DNA of 43,887 bases from Parasitella parasitica (GCA_025201805.1 MU619266.1:102127-146013); one strand, 5' to 3'; positions 20,436 through 33,982 are shown, numbered from the stretch's first letter. Numbers and translations are program-made. Notes: generated by a model not told the origin, from the letters alone.

Positions 20436-21122
20436 TTATAAATGAGATTTCTCTTGAGGAGGGGGGATATACCAAGCCATTTGGCTTTCCTTTGGGGCGA
20501 AACCGCATTTTTCATAGAAGGGAATGTTTTTTGTAGAGCAATCCAAAATGACTACAACATGAAGAAACGTTTTAGTTGGCCTGTTTGTTTAAAGCAGATT
20601 TGCTTTTTATATACCTTTGTAACAACCAGTCGATTGACCAATATACTTCAATGCCTCAATGATTCTTAAGCCCAACTTTTTGCCTTGGTGAGAAGAGTCT
20701 ACAGCAATGTCTTCAATATGGCCCACAAGGCCATTCTTGTGCACGAATTTATGCTCGATCAAAATAGTGCCAGTAGCTGCAATACGATCGTTTTTTTCGT
20801 CAGTGATAGTAACGGTGAAATCTAGATATAATGTATAAGTTATGGAGCAAAATACGTATCTAAACAAAAGAGGCTTACAAGTATCATTATGCTTCTTCAT
20901 GAATTGGAATTGGCTATTCCAAGTACTCGCTGTATGGTCACCAACTTCGGTTAACACAGATAAAACGTCAAGGTAACCTCTCTCGAAATCATTGGCTCTG
21001 AGAGGATATAGTTTGTAGCCTTCATGAAGACTGGATTGGACGTCGGGTGAGAGATAGTTGTCCTCAAAAAGAGATTCTTCAATATTAGTTGATTCTGATT
21101 CGACTGTTGTATAGGCGAGCAT
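20436..21122 (-). CDS. GNA1: Glucosamine-6-phosphate N-acetyltransferase (GNAT), three exons
   Basis: Makes N-acetylglucosamine-6-phosphate from acetyl-CoA for UDP-GlcNAc, hence chitin and N-glycans; cytosolic and normally essential. Exons on the - strand: 21122-20879, 20821-20615, 20551-20436, all GT-AG; 188 residues. Family landmarks: LSPDVQSSLHEGYKLYPLRA, DFERGYLDVLSVLTEVGD, FQFMKKHNDTYFTVTI, KFVHKNGLVGHIEDIAVDSS, the acetyl-CoA loop HQGKKLGLRIIEAL, GCYKVILDC and NIPFYEKCGFAPKESQMAWY. The first 25 residues are an extra Ser/Glu-rich leader compared with yeast Gna1 (159 residues). A TATAAATA-type box lies about 50 bp upstream on the - strand. Confidence 0.96.
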
Positions 21123-21843
21123 GGTTATTAACTTTAATGTAGAGATAATTCTCGTTTATTTTTTTTCCTTGTATTTATATGCTCTTTTTCACCGCGGAAC
21201 AAGACAATATTTTTAAACCAACTTCCTCGGAGTGGAGCATTTAGCAGAGCTATTAAAAGATATATGTTATGTTTTGTTTAAAAATAGTCCTAAATGAGGA
21301 TTGGTGTTCAGCTAGGCTTTATCTAAAAAAAAAGAAAAGAAAAAGTGCAGTGTGTATTTAACACGCTTTTACAAATCTTGTATTCCAACATTATATAACA
21401 GAGTAGATATATTAGTTGTCTTTCCGAAAAAGAGTAATTACACTTCTCCTGATACAGCCTTTCATTATAAACTGAAAGGTTCTCAAATTAGGATGGTAGG
21501 GAGAGAGAGAGAGGGAGGGAGGCACGATTATTAATTCTTGTACATATCCTCTTTTTGGGATCATGATCTAATGTACAATACTTTTATCTCAGGGTGCAGA
21601 TCCATGTGATTAAAAAATAAATGTATTGTGCAAATAATCCACGTCTCCTGTATTACAGATCAAATAAGCCGTTGATAACAGAAGCTGCATCTACTAGATT
21701 GTATAGTAGAGCATACAAACAAAGCTGACAATGTGATGGTGTTCATTGATTAATAATTAATCAGTCATTGTTAATTTTTATTAATTTATAGTGTGGTATA
21801 AGATATAAAATGTATTTACATGTCGAGTTAGGTGTATAATTTA
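21123..21843. other. Intergenic: GNA1 promoter and 3' flank of the GATA factor gene
   Basis: A TATA-like box for GNA1 lies at 21172-21180 (TATAAATA on -). A purine tract (GGGAGAGAGAGAGAGGGAGGG) lies near 21499-21521. The rest is AT-rich with no coding potential; the right end is the 3' UTR of the GATA gene. Nothing else is seen. Confidence 0.5.
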
Positions 21844-23850
21844 CTATTCTTGGTTGTTGTGATCACTAGCAGAAGTTTCGCTGTCATTATTGTTGTTACC
21901 AACAGTTACAGCAGCTGCTGCAGCTGCTGTTGCCTGTTGAAGCAGGATTAATTGATGAAGTTGGTCGGTTGTGAGCAAAGGGAATGTCTGTGCAGCATTT
22001 ATAGGTATATTGTTGGTTTTGTTTAGTATTGTGGCATGTGAATTGGAGAATAACTGCTGATTTTGCTGCTGTTGTTGCAGCCTGAGCTGTTGTTGTTGTT
22101 GCTCTTGTCGTTGCTGCTCTTTTGCCATTAATCCCATCCAGTTAATACTTGGTGCCGAACCGCCATATTGAACAGATGCTGATCTGATATTATTATTCGG
22201 TAGGATGGTGCGGACTCCTTTGGGAGCGGCATTACTCGTAGCGTTATTACTATACCCATTAAAAGGCGCAAGTCCCTGATGTTGTTGCTTGGAGAGTAAT
22301 ACTTGCCGAAGTCCACTGCTATTGCCATCATTAAAAGGAGAGGATTGCTGATCTGGCAATGATCCTGAAACAACCATGGCTGCTTCTGGCTTGATCTTAA
22401 CGTTGATACTTTGACTGCATTTAGCCTTGTTTTCTATGCTCTCCACAGCCGATTTTTTGTTTTCTTCACTCAAGGAATGTCTTCGCTGCCGTTTATTAGT
22501 CAACGCCTGGTTTCCTGATGCGATCCAGGGTGTAAACATAATGGGTCTTCCTCCGGAGCCACCCCCGCTCGTTTCTACCGCTTTTGCCCCAGTTCCTTTA
22601 CTCATAATGCTACTATTACTACTAGTTTTATTGGGCTTAGAGTCTAGAGAGTTAGTGGATGAAGTCGCTGCCATGATATTCGTTGCTGTGTTACTATTGC
22701 CGTTGTTTCTGTTCCTCTTTTTGATGATGTTAGTCTTCAAGCTCAACGGTCTGACCACACCATGCAACTTTAGGAACAAACCACATGCATTGCAAAGCGG
22801 TTTGCCTTCGGGATTTCTTCGCCATAATGGAGTTGTTGTGGTGTCACAGTTTGTACATTGCGTCGCTGTGGAGGAAGTGTCTTTTTTCAGAGATTGCTGC
22901 TGGTGCTTGCTAGAGGGCGGAGAAGGAGTTGCTGTAGGCGTAATTATCGTTGTTTGCAGAGATGAGGCAGTGTGACCAACAATGGAATTTTCTGATGAAA
23001 GTGGAGTAGCTGGGAAAAATAGTGCGTGAGTAATAAATTATAAAGCACATGTATAAAATAGTTACTATAGTGATTTTGTGTTTGTTGTTGTGGAGATGCT
23101 GATGGCGTTATATTATTGACATTATTGTTTGGTGATTTATCGTGGTAATACATTATCAGCATGTCCTCAAAACTTAATGCTCCTGCATTTACTGTGGTAT
23201 TCATGTCCATTTCAATATCCATATCCTCGTCTTTGTCTTCGTCTACAGGTATAGTTATGCTATTGCTTGTAGTATGAGGGAAATATGGTGATTTATAAGC
23301 AGCAAACTATATAATACATGTTAATATATCCTCTCCTCTGCCACAAAAACAGATATCTTGCCTTTTCATACATTTCAGTCCGTGAAGACACATCAAATGG
23401 TTGATTGCTCCTACATTGACTCAGTCTCTGTTGTTCTTGCTGTGATTGTTGGCTATTGCCACAAGCTTCCGTTGCAAAATTCAGATCACAAGGTCGAGTA
23501 GATGATGATAGGAGTTGAACTGTATCATCTGGTGCAGGGGATAAGCAAGAGGAATCTTGCTGTTGTTCTGTTACCTTTTTCTTATTCAGTGTCATTGCCA
23601 TCATTCTCCAGGTCAGATTTTCCAATCGAGAACCATTAGGTAGCGTGTCTTTAGCTTTTGTATACAGTCTCCAAACTTGGGTTGCCAATGGATCCGTCTT
23701 TGATTTATTATTGGACCTTTCTGATTCTTTATCGTCTGCCATCGTCGATGATTTTCTTGGAGGAAATAATGAATCTGATAAAAATGTAGAAGCGGCTATT
23801 GGAGGTGGCGCTGTTGGAGTCAGGCTTCCACTCTGTAATATCTTGTCCAT
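21844..23850 (-). CDS. GATA-type zinc-finger transcription factor with DUF1752 (NIT2/AreA-like), three exons
   Basis: 631 residues; exons on - : 23850-23362, 23306-23066, 23009-21844. Residues about 55-92 ([18 protein letters not shown], then [18 protein letters not shown]) are the DUF1752 signature of NIT2/AreA nitrogen regulators. A Gln-rich linker and an acidic stretch follow ([13 protein letters not shown]). A single GATA finger at C294-C318 has CX2CX17CX2[37 protein letters not shown], then the basic tail [11 protein letters not shown]. The C-terminus has NLS-like NKRQRRHSL, a sumoylation-like IKPE, and Gln, Asn and Ala runs. It probably activates nitrogen-scavenging genes, but iron (SRE-type) or light GATA factors cannot be fully excluded; DUF1752 favours nitrogen. 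Intron 1 (23307-23361) uses a GC donor (AAG|GCAAGA). The second intron is GT-AG. Confidence 0.92.
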
Positions 23851-25171
23851 ATCGATTGTTTTTAATGCTGTTATTATTTCTGGAGATTCAAAGAAGAAGT
23901 GGAAAAGTTTAAAAGAATGTGAAAATTAAAGCCTTTTAAAGGTGTGCGTGTGTATTTGTGTATTCTGAGCAAATCAGATTGCATAACCTTAAAATTGCTT
24001 AATTTAGTAAAGTGAAAATCTTCATAGGGTCATGTACAAATTAAAGCTGTACCACTACTTTACATTTACTACTAGTAGAATGGTTTTTAAGTCAAGCAAG
24101 CAGTGTAACAAGGAAAGTATCAAAAAAAAAACTGATGTATATCGGTGTGATTGAGTGTGATCGGTCACCTTCATACTCTTCGAAAGGGTATAATATCTTT
24201 ATTATGCATCAGCACACATCGATTCAGCATCGTACCTGAATCCTTTTGAATTAACATGTTTAAAGCCAGCCATCTTGATTATGATCATTGATATCACTTT
24301 ATAGGGTCTTTAAGAGCATTTTTACAAAGTTAATTACCTTATCAAGATTTGCTTTTATCCAATGCGTATGAGGGGCCAAAAAAGCAGATACTGAGATCCT
24401 TTTAATACTAATTAGTCGCAATTGTCTTTTACCCTAGGCAAGAATAGCTAAAATAACTGTGTAACAGAAATACGAATGACGGCAGTACTGCAAATTTGTA
24501 ATTCTTAAACAAACGTGCAGTATAAATTGTAGTCAACGTAAGACTGGGTATAGCCCCGCCCCCCCCCCCACATATCGATCTACTATCTACGGTCTTAGTG
24601 TCCATATAATTCATACGACGTCCTCAGTATGTGTTAAGTAAATCGTATATCAGTAAAAACAGTTGAATCCTACATTCTATCATCTGGTGCGCAATACGCT
24701 CTATATATGCATGTATATGAGATAGTTCAACGCCGCTCTCCAGTGCATAGCATGTGATCAATTGTTTCTCTTATCAACAAATTTATTATTGCTGTATTCT
24801 GCCTGCCAAAGAGAGTAACATTTGTAGGAGTTCTATTGAAAACATTGCCCCAAGTACATATTTGTTTGCCTATGGTATTCTCCAGTACAGAAATCTCATT
24901 ATCTATCATAACATTGATGGAAGAAAGTTTAGTTTAGCCCATGAGGGAATTTTAGAGATTAAATAGCAGATATAACACTAAATACAGCATTTTGTAGAGT
25001 ACGTTGATAAAATTCTTTTATCTTTTTGTCGTATTTTGAAGTTTACAATATTTCAATAGTGCCATGTGAATTTTCTTGAGTAGTATTTAATAATTAAAGG
25101 GGAAAACGAGAGGAAGGAAGGAGAGGGAGCGAGGAGAGGTATATTATTATTCATTATTAATGTTATTGTTA
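23851..25171. other. 1.3 kb spacer: GATA gene promoter, C-rich run, 3' flank of RhoGAP gene
   Basis: Upstream region of the GATA factor gene on the right of 23850. It holds paired GATA sites at 24339-24359. A C-rich run (CCCCGCCCCCCCCCC) lies near 24555-24569. Short open frames on both strands at 24727-24966 show no recognisable protein. The right end (25080-25140) is a purine-rich tract, the 3' flank of the MyTH4-RhoGAP gene. Confidence 0.5.
24339..24359 (-). promoter_or_regulatory. Pair of GATA sites upstream of the GATA factor gene
   Basis: TTATC occurs at 24339-24343 and 24355-24359, i.e. two GATAA sites on the - strand spaced 16 bp apart, about 490-510 bp before the GATA factor start. 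Close GATA pairs are the usual binding arrangement of AreA/NIT2-class regulators, so self-regulation is possible. Single GATA pentamers are common in AT-rich DNA, so support is weak. Confidence 0.3.
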
Positions 25172-27357
25172 TTATTCATTATTTAAAAGACCAATTGCCT
25201 TTGTGCTATCTTCCCCGTACGCACAAGCTTTAGGATCAATCTTCACTTCATTAATCAATGTTCTCAAAAATGCTTGTTCATATTTTGAGTTTTCAAATAC
25301 TGTTGTCAAACTTTCAGACGGACAACGCAAGAAATTAGGAGCAAACACCATGGCCAAGTTGTTGACATTCATTAGCGTGTGTTTTATCAGTGCAGGGTCA
25401 GTGAACTCTTGCAAAAAGCTGATGGTAAACAGCGCAATTCGTCGGTTGGTATCTGGTAATCGGTTGATGATGGCAATAGCCTTCTCAGGCATCTCTGCGT
25501 AGCGTATGCAGTCGTCGTAATCCTCAGATGATATAATGGGCTCTGCTAAATCTCGTAACCAGTACTTGAGTAGTGAAGCAGGCACATTGGGGTCTGTGAT
25601 ACCCGACGCATCGTAGTTACCGTTCTCAATACGGACACGCTGTGAAAGGTGTATACGGGGTTAGTCGTTATGGCTGGCAAGGCATGCAATGTTTCAGACA
25701 TACCAGTTCAGTTACTGCATCAGCATCACCAGGCACTCGAAAGATGCCCTCTGACTTTTGGCCGTTGGTTTGGCGGACAGTGTTGGCTAAGAATGGCACG
25801 ATATGAGGTATTTTCAGCGTAGGGTCCATGCTTTGCTGTAGTTCCATGATAAAGCCAAGCGACTCGCCAAATACGGAAGGTTTGAAGGGTGCTTCCTGCA
25901 TTTGCACATGGTTAAACACAACAATGAATCGTCAGTGAGTATTTATGAAAAGGCATACCTTTGCTCGGTTAATTTCTGCACTCGTCAGCACCTTTCCTTT
26001 TGCACCTCGAATGCAGACACGCTTTAGTTTTGCAGAGACATGCTGGCTCATGATATCGACCTGGTTCTCTTGGACACGATGATTCTGCTTGACAAAGTTT
26101 GTAAGATAGGCCTCCAGATTCTTGGAGGGGGGAAAGGTGACGCTGATAATACACAGCAGCTCCCATCCTTTGCGAATGCTTTCACCACTGGGGTTGTCAT
26201 GGAGCTGCTTGCACGTTTGGACATAGATTTCGTCTCTCATTTGGCCCTTTGTAATGCCACATGTCAGAATAGCCTGTATGTCTTCAATGTCGCTGGTATA
26301 TTTGGGCCTCGATCTATCGCCCATGACCATCTGTATCATCTTGAAACACTTGTAAGCATCTTTGTACAAGTCTTTGTTCATCATGATTAAGGGCTGTTTG
26401 ATTGATTCTTTTGTCCACTTTAGCATCTCTGTCATTGGCACCTTTCTTCTGAAGAGACCTCGTTTATGCGTTGAAAAGTACTTTTTTGCAAAGCCGTCAA
26501 TTGCAAACTGATTGATTTCCTGCTGCAGCCCCATGGGCAGTGTCGGCTTCTTTGCTACAGGCGGATTTTCACAGCCAACCTGGTTCAGCGGATGCATTGC
26601 TACAGCAGCATCTGTGAAAAATTGTATTAATAATGAAAACAGCATAGAGACCGCAGAATACACAAACTGACCTGGATTATTTAATGGTGCACTGACAGAG
26701 TACCTCCTGCCCCAAGTGCTGGCTGCAGGGGAAGAAGTGCCTGTAGATCGTGAAACCAAATTCTTTAATGGATTAGTGCTACTTGCGGAAGATTTGCTCG
26801 TTCTCGTGAAGCTAGAAAATGCCGAGAAATGTGATCCTCTTCTCGATCTATGGCTATTGTTAAATAATTCAGTTGAAGGCTCCTATATTTTTCATATGGG
26901 GAGTAAGTAAAAAAAAAAGAAATTAAGGAGCATAATCTGCAGAGTCTGAACTCTAACCAACCTTTTGGATGATTGCAGAGCAGAAGCTCTGTTTTCTCGA
27001 CGAGGATTTGGCCGATAGACCAAAGTTAAACAACAGACTGCCGCTGGTAGGGCTTGCGTTGGATGGCGTCGATGTGGTAGAAGATGCTGGACTTGTGCTG
27101 TTTGAGCTTGGCAACACGGCCGACAGCAGTGCTTCCTGGTCTGTAATTTGGATGGGCATGCTTTGGTTGCCAATATTCTGAGTCAGTATCTTGATTTCTA
27201 CGGCTGATGAGGATCTAGCGATAGGACCCGCTGCTTTGGCTGCAGGATGGACTGGCATCAGATCCAGCGATCTGCTGTTCCTCTTGCTTGTGCTTCTAGT
27301 GTCGCTGTTGCTAAAGTAGTCTTCAGTTGCTGCTGTTTCTTGCAGTGATAGTGCCAT
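25172..27357 (-). CDS. MyTH4 and RhoGAP domain protein (ARHGAP39/Vilse-like), five exons
   Basis: GTPase-activating protein for Rho-family GTPases, with a MyTH4 domain that binds microtubules or motors in relatives. Exons on - : 27357-26962, 26882-26672, 26611-25959, 25895-25704, 25639-25172; 639 residues. Residues 1-235 are Ser/Thr-rich and disordered. MyTH4 spans about 255-420: FSTHKRGLFRRKVPMTEML, KQPLIMMNKD, AYKCFKMIQMVMGDR, QAILTCGITKGQMRDEIYVQ, GWELLCIISVTFPPSKN. RhoGAP follows at about 425-610: the arginine finger R473 in KSEGIFRVPGDADAV, then PASLLKYWLRDLAEPII, NRRIALFTISFLQEF, and the conserved NNLAMVFAPNFLRCP. The WW domains found in animal homologues are absent. It is probably a cell-polarity or hyphal-growth regulator, by inference. 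Confidence 0.94.
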
Positions 27358-27433
27358 ATTCTCTCGGATGTTAAAGAAAGTTTTGCCAAAAATGAAAGGA
27401 AAACGAAAAAACTAGAGCCCCTTTTGTTTCAAT

Positions 27434-27472
27434 TATATATAAATTGCACAGCACAGCACAGCACAGCACAGC
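27434..27472 (-). repeat. (GCACA)5 pentanucleotide repeat next to a TATA-like box
   Basis: Five perfect GCACA units (27446-27470) directly adjoin TATATATAA (27434-27442). On the - strand the order is (TGTGC)5 and then the TATA box, about 77 bp before the RhoGAP start. The repeat therefore sits at the expected upstream edge of the core promoter, where a change of length would alter the spacing of upstream elements. Confidence 0.8.
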
Positions 27473-28185
27473 CAGTCAACAGAATGACGTTTAGTTGCTA
27501 TAGTTGCGAGATATGGGATGCAGTGGGTCCAATTAAAGGCTCCTTGCATGTGTATTGTGCCATATACCACCTTTTTTTGTGAGTGTTCGGAGCGTCTCCT
27601 ATTATTCGATAAGACAGGGTTAATCGGCTCGTTGTCATGATAATTTCCTTCTACATAGCATGAACAAACATCTTGTCAATACTTGAATTTAGTTGGCATT
27701 GATATATTGTGTATATTTATACCATGTTTTATCATGCCATGTTTGCTGCTGTGTATTGGATTAGACTGATGGACACATTATGCATTGGCTCATCCCTATT
27801 TGATTACAGTTTTATTGTCTATTCGATTTGATTGTTCCGAACCATGCCTGTGCTGTAACTGGCTGATCACGTACATCTTTCTGCTACACTCATAAAACCT
27901 GTTTGGACATGGCAGCATTCACAACAAATTTCAAAAATGACAACAGTACAATGGCTTGAATGCCGTACTATATTTAATCAGTCTGCCAATTAAAAAAACA
28001 GCAACAGACAAAGACATCCAAATGCCATGAAGACAATCAATATATGCTAACCTGCAACAATTTCATCGATCAATTACAATGCCACGGTTTTTTTGGGTCT
28101 AGTCGGCAAATAAACATGTTACATTGCTACTGTACGGTAATTTACTCTCCTTGATAATTTTTGCGTTTTTTTTTTTTTTTTTTTT

Positions 28186-28200
28186 NNNNNNNNNNNNNNN
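28186..28200. other. Assembly gap (15 N) after a T18 homopolymer
   Basis: Fifteen N follow a run of 18 T (28168-28185). The sequence resumes 9 bp before the kinase ATG. The true gap length is unknown. The break is likely caused by the homopolymer. Confidence 0.99.
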
Positions 28201-28209
28201 CCTACAATA

Positions 28210-29806
<1,597 letters not shown>

Positions 29807-29969
29807 AGTTGTACTATACTATACTATTAAATAGAAATCACAATTTACATATTTATACGCATTCTAATACTACTTAATCATCAATAAATTGAAAAATGCC
29901 AAGCATGATTACAAGTTACAAATTTTATTATTCATTCATACTAATAAAAATACCAATACATGTTTACTT

Positions 29970-32900
29970 TTATATCTTGTCTGGCATATTTCTTCTAATA
30001 ACTGATTTCTGAAGTTCCACAAAAGAAACTAGGAACAGTACGCTAACAGCCGTCATGACCCAAGACTCCCAACCAACACTGGTCAGTTCCAACCATGTAG
30101 AGATACCAGGAGCATATATACCGAGAACCATCAATGAAAAAGACACGATGAATGCACCAATCATCCACCGATTACTGGTGATGCCGGTTTTGAAAATGGA
30201 TTGATGTACGCTTCGTGCATTGAATGAGTGGGTCAGTTGCATTGTAGTGAGCGTTGTAAAGGTCTATTTTGCGGATCATACATGTACGTGTTAGTAGAGC
30301 CAACTCAGCCTATGAATATACACATATTACCATGGATCTAGCAACTTGCAATTCAAATTTCAGCACGTACAAACTGACTGTATAAGCAGCAATAGACAAG
30401 GAAGCAATCAGCATTGAGTTGATGAAGATAATGAACCAAGTGAGTTTTGTAATTACTCCCATTTTTGGATTGCGAGGATGTCTTTTCATTAGGTCCTTTT
30501 CGTTTGGCTCAACACCCAAAGCCATGGCAGGAGGGATATCAGCTAGTAAAAAGGAGAATCAGTCTGCTGAACAATATGGAAGAATAGATACACATACCGA
30601 TAATGTTAGCCCACAATATCATCATAACAGAAAGAGGAACTTCAATGTTTGCAATAGTACAGATCAGCATCAAAAATATTTCAGCACCGTTACAACTCAA
30701 AAGATAGACAATAAACTTGAGAATGTTATCAAACACATGGCGGCCTTCTTCGACTGCCTTGACAATGCTAGTAAAGTTATCGTCCACAAGCACAATATCA
30801 GCGGCTTGTTTTGTAATCTCTGTGCCAGCTTGACCCATTGCAACTCCAACATCTGCTCTTTTAATGGCAGGTGCATCTATTGCATCCACACACATGTATT
30901 AATGGTCATGCTTCTTAAATCTATCTCAGCAAGAGAGCACTTACCATTTACACCATCACCAGTCATTGCAACCAATTCACCTCTTTGTTGCAAAGCGCGC
31001 ACAATAGATAGCTTGTTATCGGGACTTACACGAGCAAATACACTTGGGAATGGATCTAATTCTATGATGGCATCATCCGACAAAAGATCCAATTCACGGC
31101 CTAGAATGGCACGACTCATACCAGGCTTGTCACCTTGGAAAATACCCAGTTGTCTAGCAATAGCTGTAGCTGTTTCAACGTGATCGCCAGTAATCATCAT
31201 GACATGAATACCAGCTTGTTGACAGGTTGCAACCGCCTCCTTGACCCCCTTTTTTGGTGGATCAATCAACCCTACGAGGCCTATAAATACAAGCTGGTCT
31301 TCCGCCAAATGAGGGTTTTTAACTGCTGCAGAAGAAGAAGAAGAAGAAGCGTTTTCGTCTTGTTCGGTCGTTGGTGCGTCAGTCGAGACACTATCTTCTG
31401 GAATCATTTTATATGCTAGGCCTAAAACTCGTAAGCCTTGTGATGCCATTCTAACATTTTCATCATATACGTGAGAAGCAAAATCATCCGTCATTGGGCT
31501 AGTGCTGTTCGATTGCATGAAATGACTGCACTTTTTGAGCAGTTCCTCAGGAGCGCCTTTACATGTCATAATCAAGGCGTCGCTACTTTCAGCAGGTTGA
31601 GTGAATACAGAGCTCATCAGTTTGCGCTCACTATCAAACGCACGTTCAAAGACCTTCTTGTAGCCCAATTTAGTCCAATATACACGGTCCAGACCAGCCT
31701 TTTGCGCAGCTACAGTCAATGCAACTTCAGTAGGGTCGCCGATAGACTTGAGTTGGCCGGATTCTTCGTCACGATTAATGGAAGAGTTGTTACACAGGCT
31801 GGAAACCATCAGTGCATGATATAATTGTTTTGAATAAGCATTCGGATTTGCCGTATCGATTGGCTTGGCCCGCATAGTTGCATAATCGATTGTTTGTTGT
31901 TGTTGTTGTTTTTCTGGGTTCGAATTGTGTGTGTCTTCACGGTCGTCAGGAGCTGCTGTGGTAGTAGGAACAGTATGTCTGATATGAATCATACGACGGC
32001 GCAATTCCATCGGCTCGCATACGATTTCACCATGTCGAGGATCCATAGACGTGGAATCAGTAAATCTATAAAGCGAATTGTCAGCGGTCCATAGTTCGGA
32101 TGTCCCCATTTTCCCTTCTGTCAAGGTGCCTGTTTTATCCGAGCAGATGACCGTGACACTGCCCAACGATTCTACAGCTGGTAAGGTTCGTACAATGCAT
32201 TTACTAGAAAAAAAAAATTAAAAAAAAAATTAAGCATTTAGTCATAGTCTGTCGTTTTATGCGTACCTGGCTGCCATGCGTCTCACGCCAATAGCCATTG
32301 TTACTGTTGTTACAGCAACCAAACCTTCAGGAATAACAGAAACGGCTAGACTGAGTCCAATATTGACCATATCACGAGCATCTCGCTTCCAAATAACACC
32401 AATGACAACCACTAGTGCGCAAAGGAAAATAGCAAGAGCAACAAGGTATATACCCAGCTTTGCTAGCTTTCTTTGAATGGGAGTCTTGACCTTGTTTTTA
32501 GACCCACTCTGAATAGCAGCACTGATTTTACCAATCTATATGTTATGGCTGTCATCATCTGTTTCAAAAACCACAAAGTTATACAGCTTACCTCAGTATT
32601 GGATCCAGTTCGGACCACAATACCCTTGGCCCTACCACGAGTAACCGTAGTAGCCATAAATGCGTTTCCTTTACAGTCACCAAGAGGGATTTTGCGAGTC
32701 TTTGCTTTAATGGCTTGAACATTCTTTTGCACAGGGACACTTTCACCGGTAAGGATACCTTCAATTACGCCCAATTGAGACACTTCAATAAGACGAATAT
32801 CAGCAGGAACGGCATCGCCTTCTTCCAGAACCACCAAGTCACCAGGAACCAAGTCTTCTGATCCTATCATTTGCTGCCGGCCATCGCGAATTACGGCAGC

Positions 32901-33982
32901 CTGAGGTACCTCAAGATTCATCAATGCATTCAGTGTTTTACTGGCTTTCCACTCCTGACTAAAACCAATGATGGTATTCAACACAACGACAATCAGCAAT
33001 ACAATCATGCTATTGAACTCCTTTTCGGCTGCCTCGACAATGGCAGCAGCAATGAGGATCAGAACCATGAAATCAGTCAGTTGTTCCCACAGCATCTTGA
33101 AAGCGTTTGGGCGAGCGGGCGTGGGGAGTTGATTTGTGCCGTACTGGTTTCGAAGAGCAGGGATCAGATCACTGGGTAGGCCGTTCTCCTTATCCGTTTG
33201 AGAAAACATACCCAGCAACTTTTCGACAGATCTATCGAAATACAAGGCTTGAGGAGGAGGCAAGATCACATCAGCCAGCGGGTTATTTAAAGCAGGCATC
33301 TGTGATTTCTCATCACTTGCCTTTACTTCCTGGGCTAGTGATGAGTTCAGTAGACGCTCCATATCACCGTGCTCACTTTCCTTGGTTAGATCACGCCAAT
33401 CAGCAAATTGATTGGGAAAGTAGCGGGCAAACAGCATGACCATAGCCAAAGCACCACGCTTTTGTCTGTTTGTAGACGACGAAGGCTGACATCTGTAGTG
33501 GATCTTGAGTTGGCGACGCAAATCGGATACATCCATTTCGCTTGTAACCAAACGAAACTCATGGACTTGCTGTAAGAAATCGCCATACAAGTAAAAGGCC
33601 TGATCAGCATCTTCGGTTGTCTTTTTCTTCAAAAGGTGTCCTTCGGTGTGTCCCATGTTCAGCAAAAGACCCTCCGACAACCTCTTCATAAGGCTTTGGT
33701 CTAAATATGGCTGGCTACCGTCCTTGATGCGGTAATCCATAACATAACGAAGACCTTCAAGGACCTCCTGCAGAGAAATGGACTTGTTGTCTTGAACATT
33801 GAACAAATCATTGACTATTACAAACATCAGACGACCAGCTACGAATCCCAGTATGAAAATTTCGTCATCTTACCATAAACTTCAATCTGTTGTTCGACCG
33901 ACAGTTTACCGTCATTTATTGAGAATACATCAATTACAGCATGTTGAATAGGTTCTTCAATTAGAGGTGGTTTTAGGGCCAT
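29970..33982 (-). CDS. Type II P-type cation ATPase with long N-terminal extension (Ca2+/Na+ pump-like), seven exons
   Basis: 1214 residues; exons on - : 33982-33874, 33814-32592, 32535-32267, 32203-30945, 30876-30598, 30542-30331, 30263-29970. Ion pump with all P-type motifs: LTGES in the A domain, PEGL in M4 (SVIPEGLVAVTTVTMA), phosphorylated D556 in CSDKTGTLTEGKM, KGAPEELL in the nucleotide domain, MITGDHVETA and MTGDGVNDAPAIKRADVG in the P domain. Of the SERCA Ca2+ ligands, M4 Glu, M5 Asn and Glu (LSCNGAEIF), and M6 Asn and Asp (WANIIADIPPA) are present, but the M6 Thr is Ala. EGKM and PAMALGVEPNEKD resemble fungal ENA-type pumps, so Na+/K+ transport is also possible. The first 230 residues are an extra cytosolic region with a degenerate EF-hand-like loop. 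Membrane location (plasma or secretory) is unknown. Confidence 0.93.

Larger units (their letters stand above)
27358..28209. other. Divergent intergenic region between RhoGAP and kinase genes
   Basis: About 850 bp shared upstream region of two divergently transcribed genes. The left end holds the RhoGAP TATA-like box (27434-27442) and a pentanucleotide repeat. The centre is AT-rich with no coding potential. The right end has a T run (28168-28185) running into an assembly gap. The kinase ATG follows only 9 bp after the gap, so its promoter or an upstream exon may be missing. Confidence 0.5.

Noticed and set aside
22427-22975. 182-codon + strand frame opposite the GATA gene
   Set aside because: Leucine/valine-rich shadow of Gln/Asn/Ser codons on the other strand.
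30419-31183. 254-codon + strand frame opposite the ATPase
   Set aside because: It crosses two introns of the real gene and has no recognisable domain.
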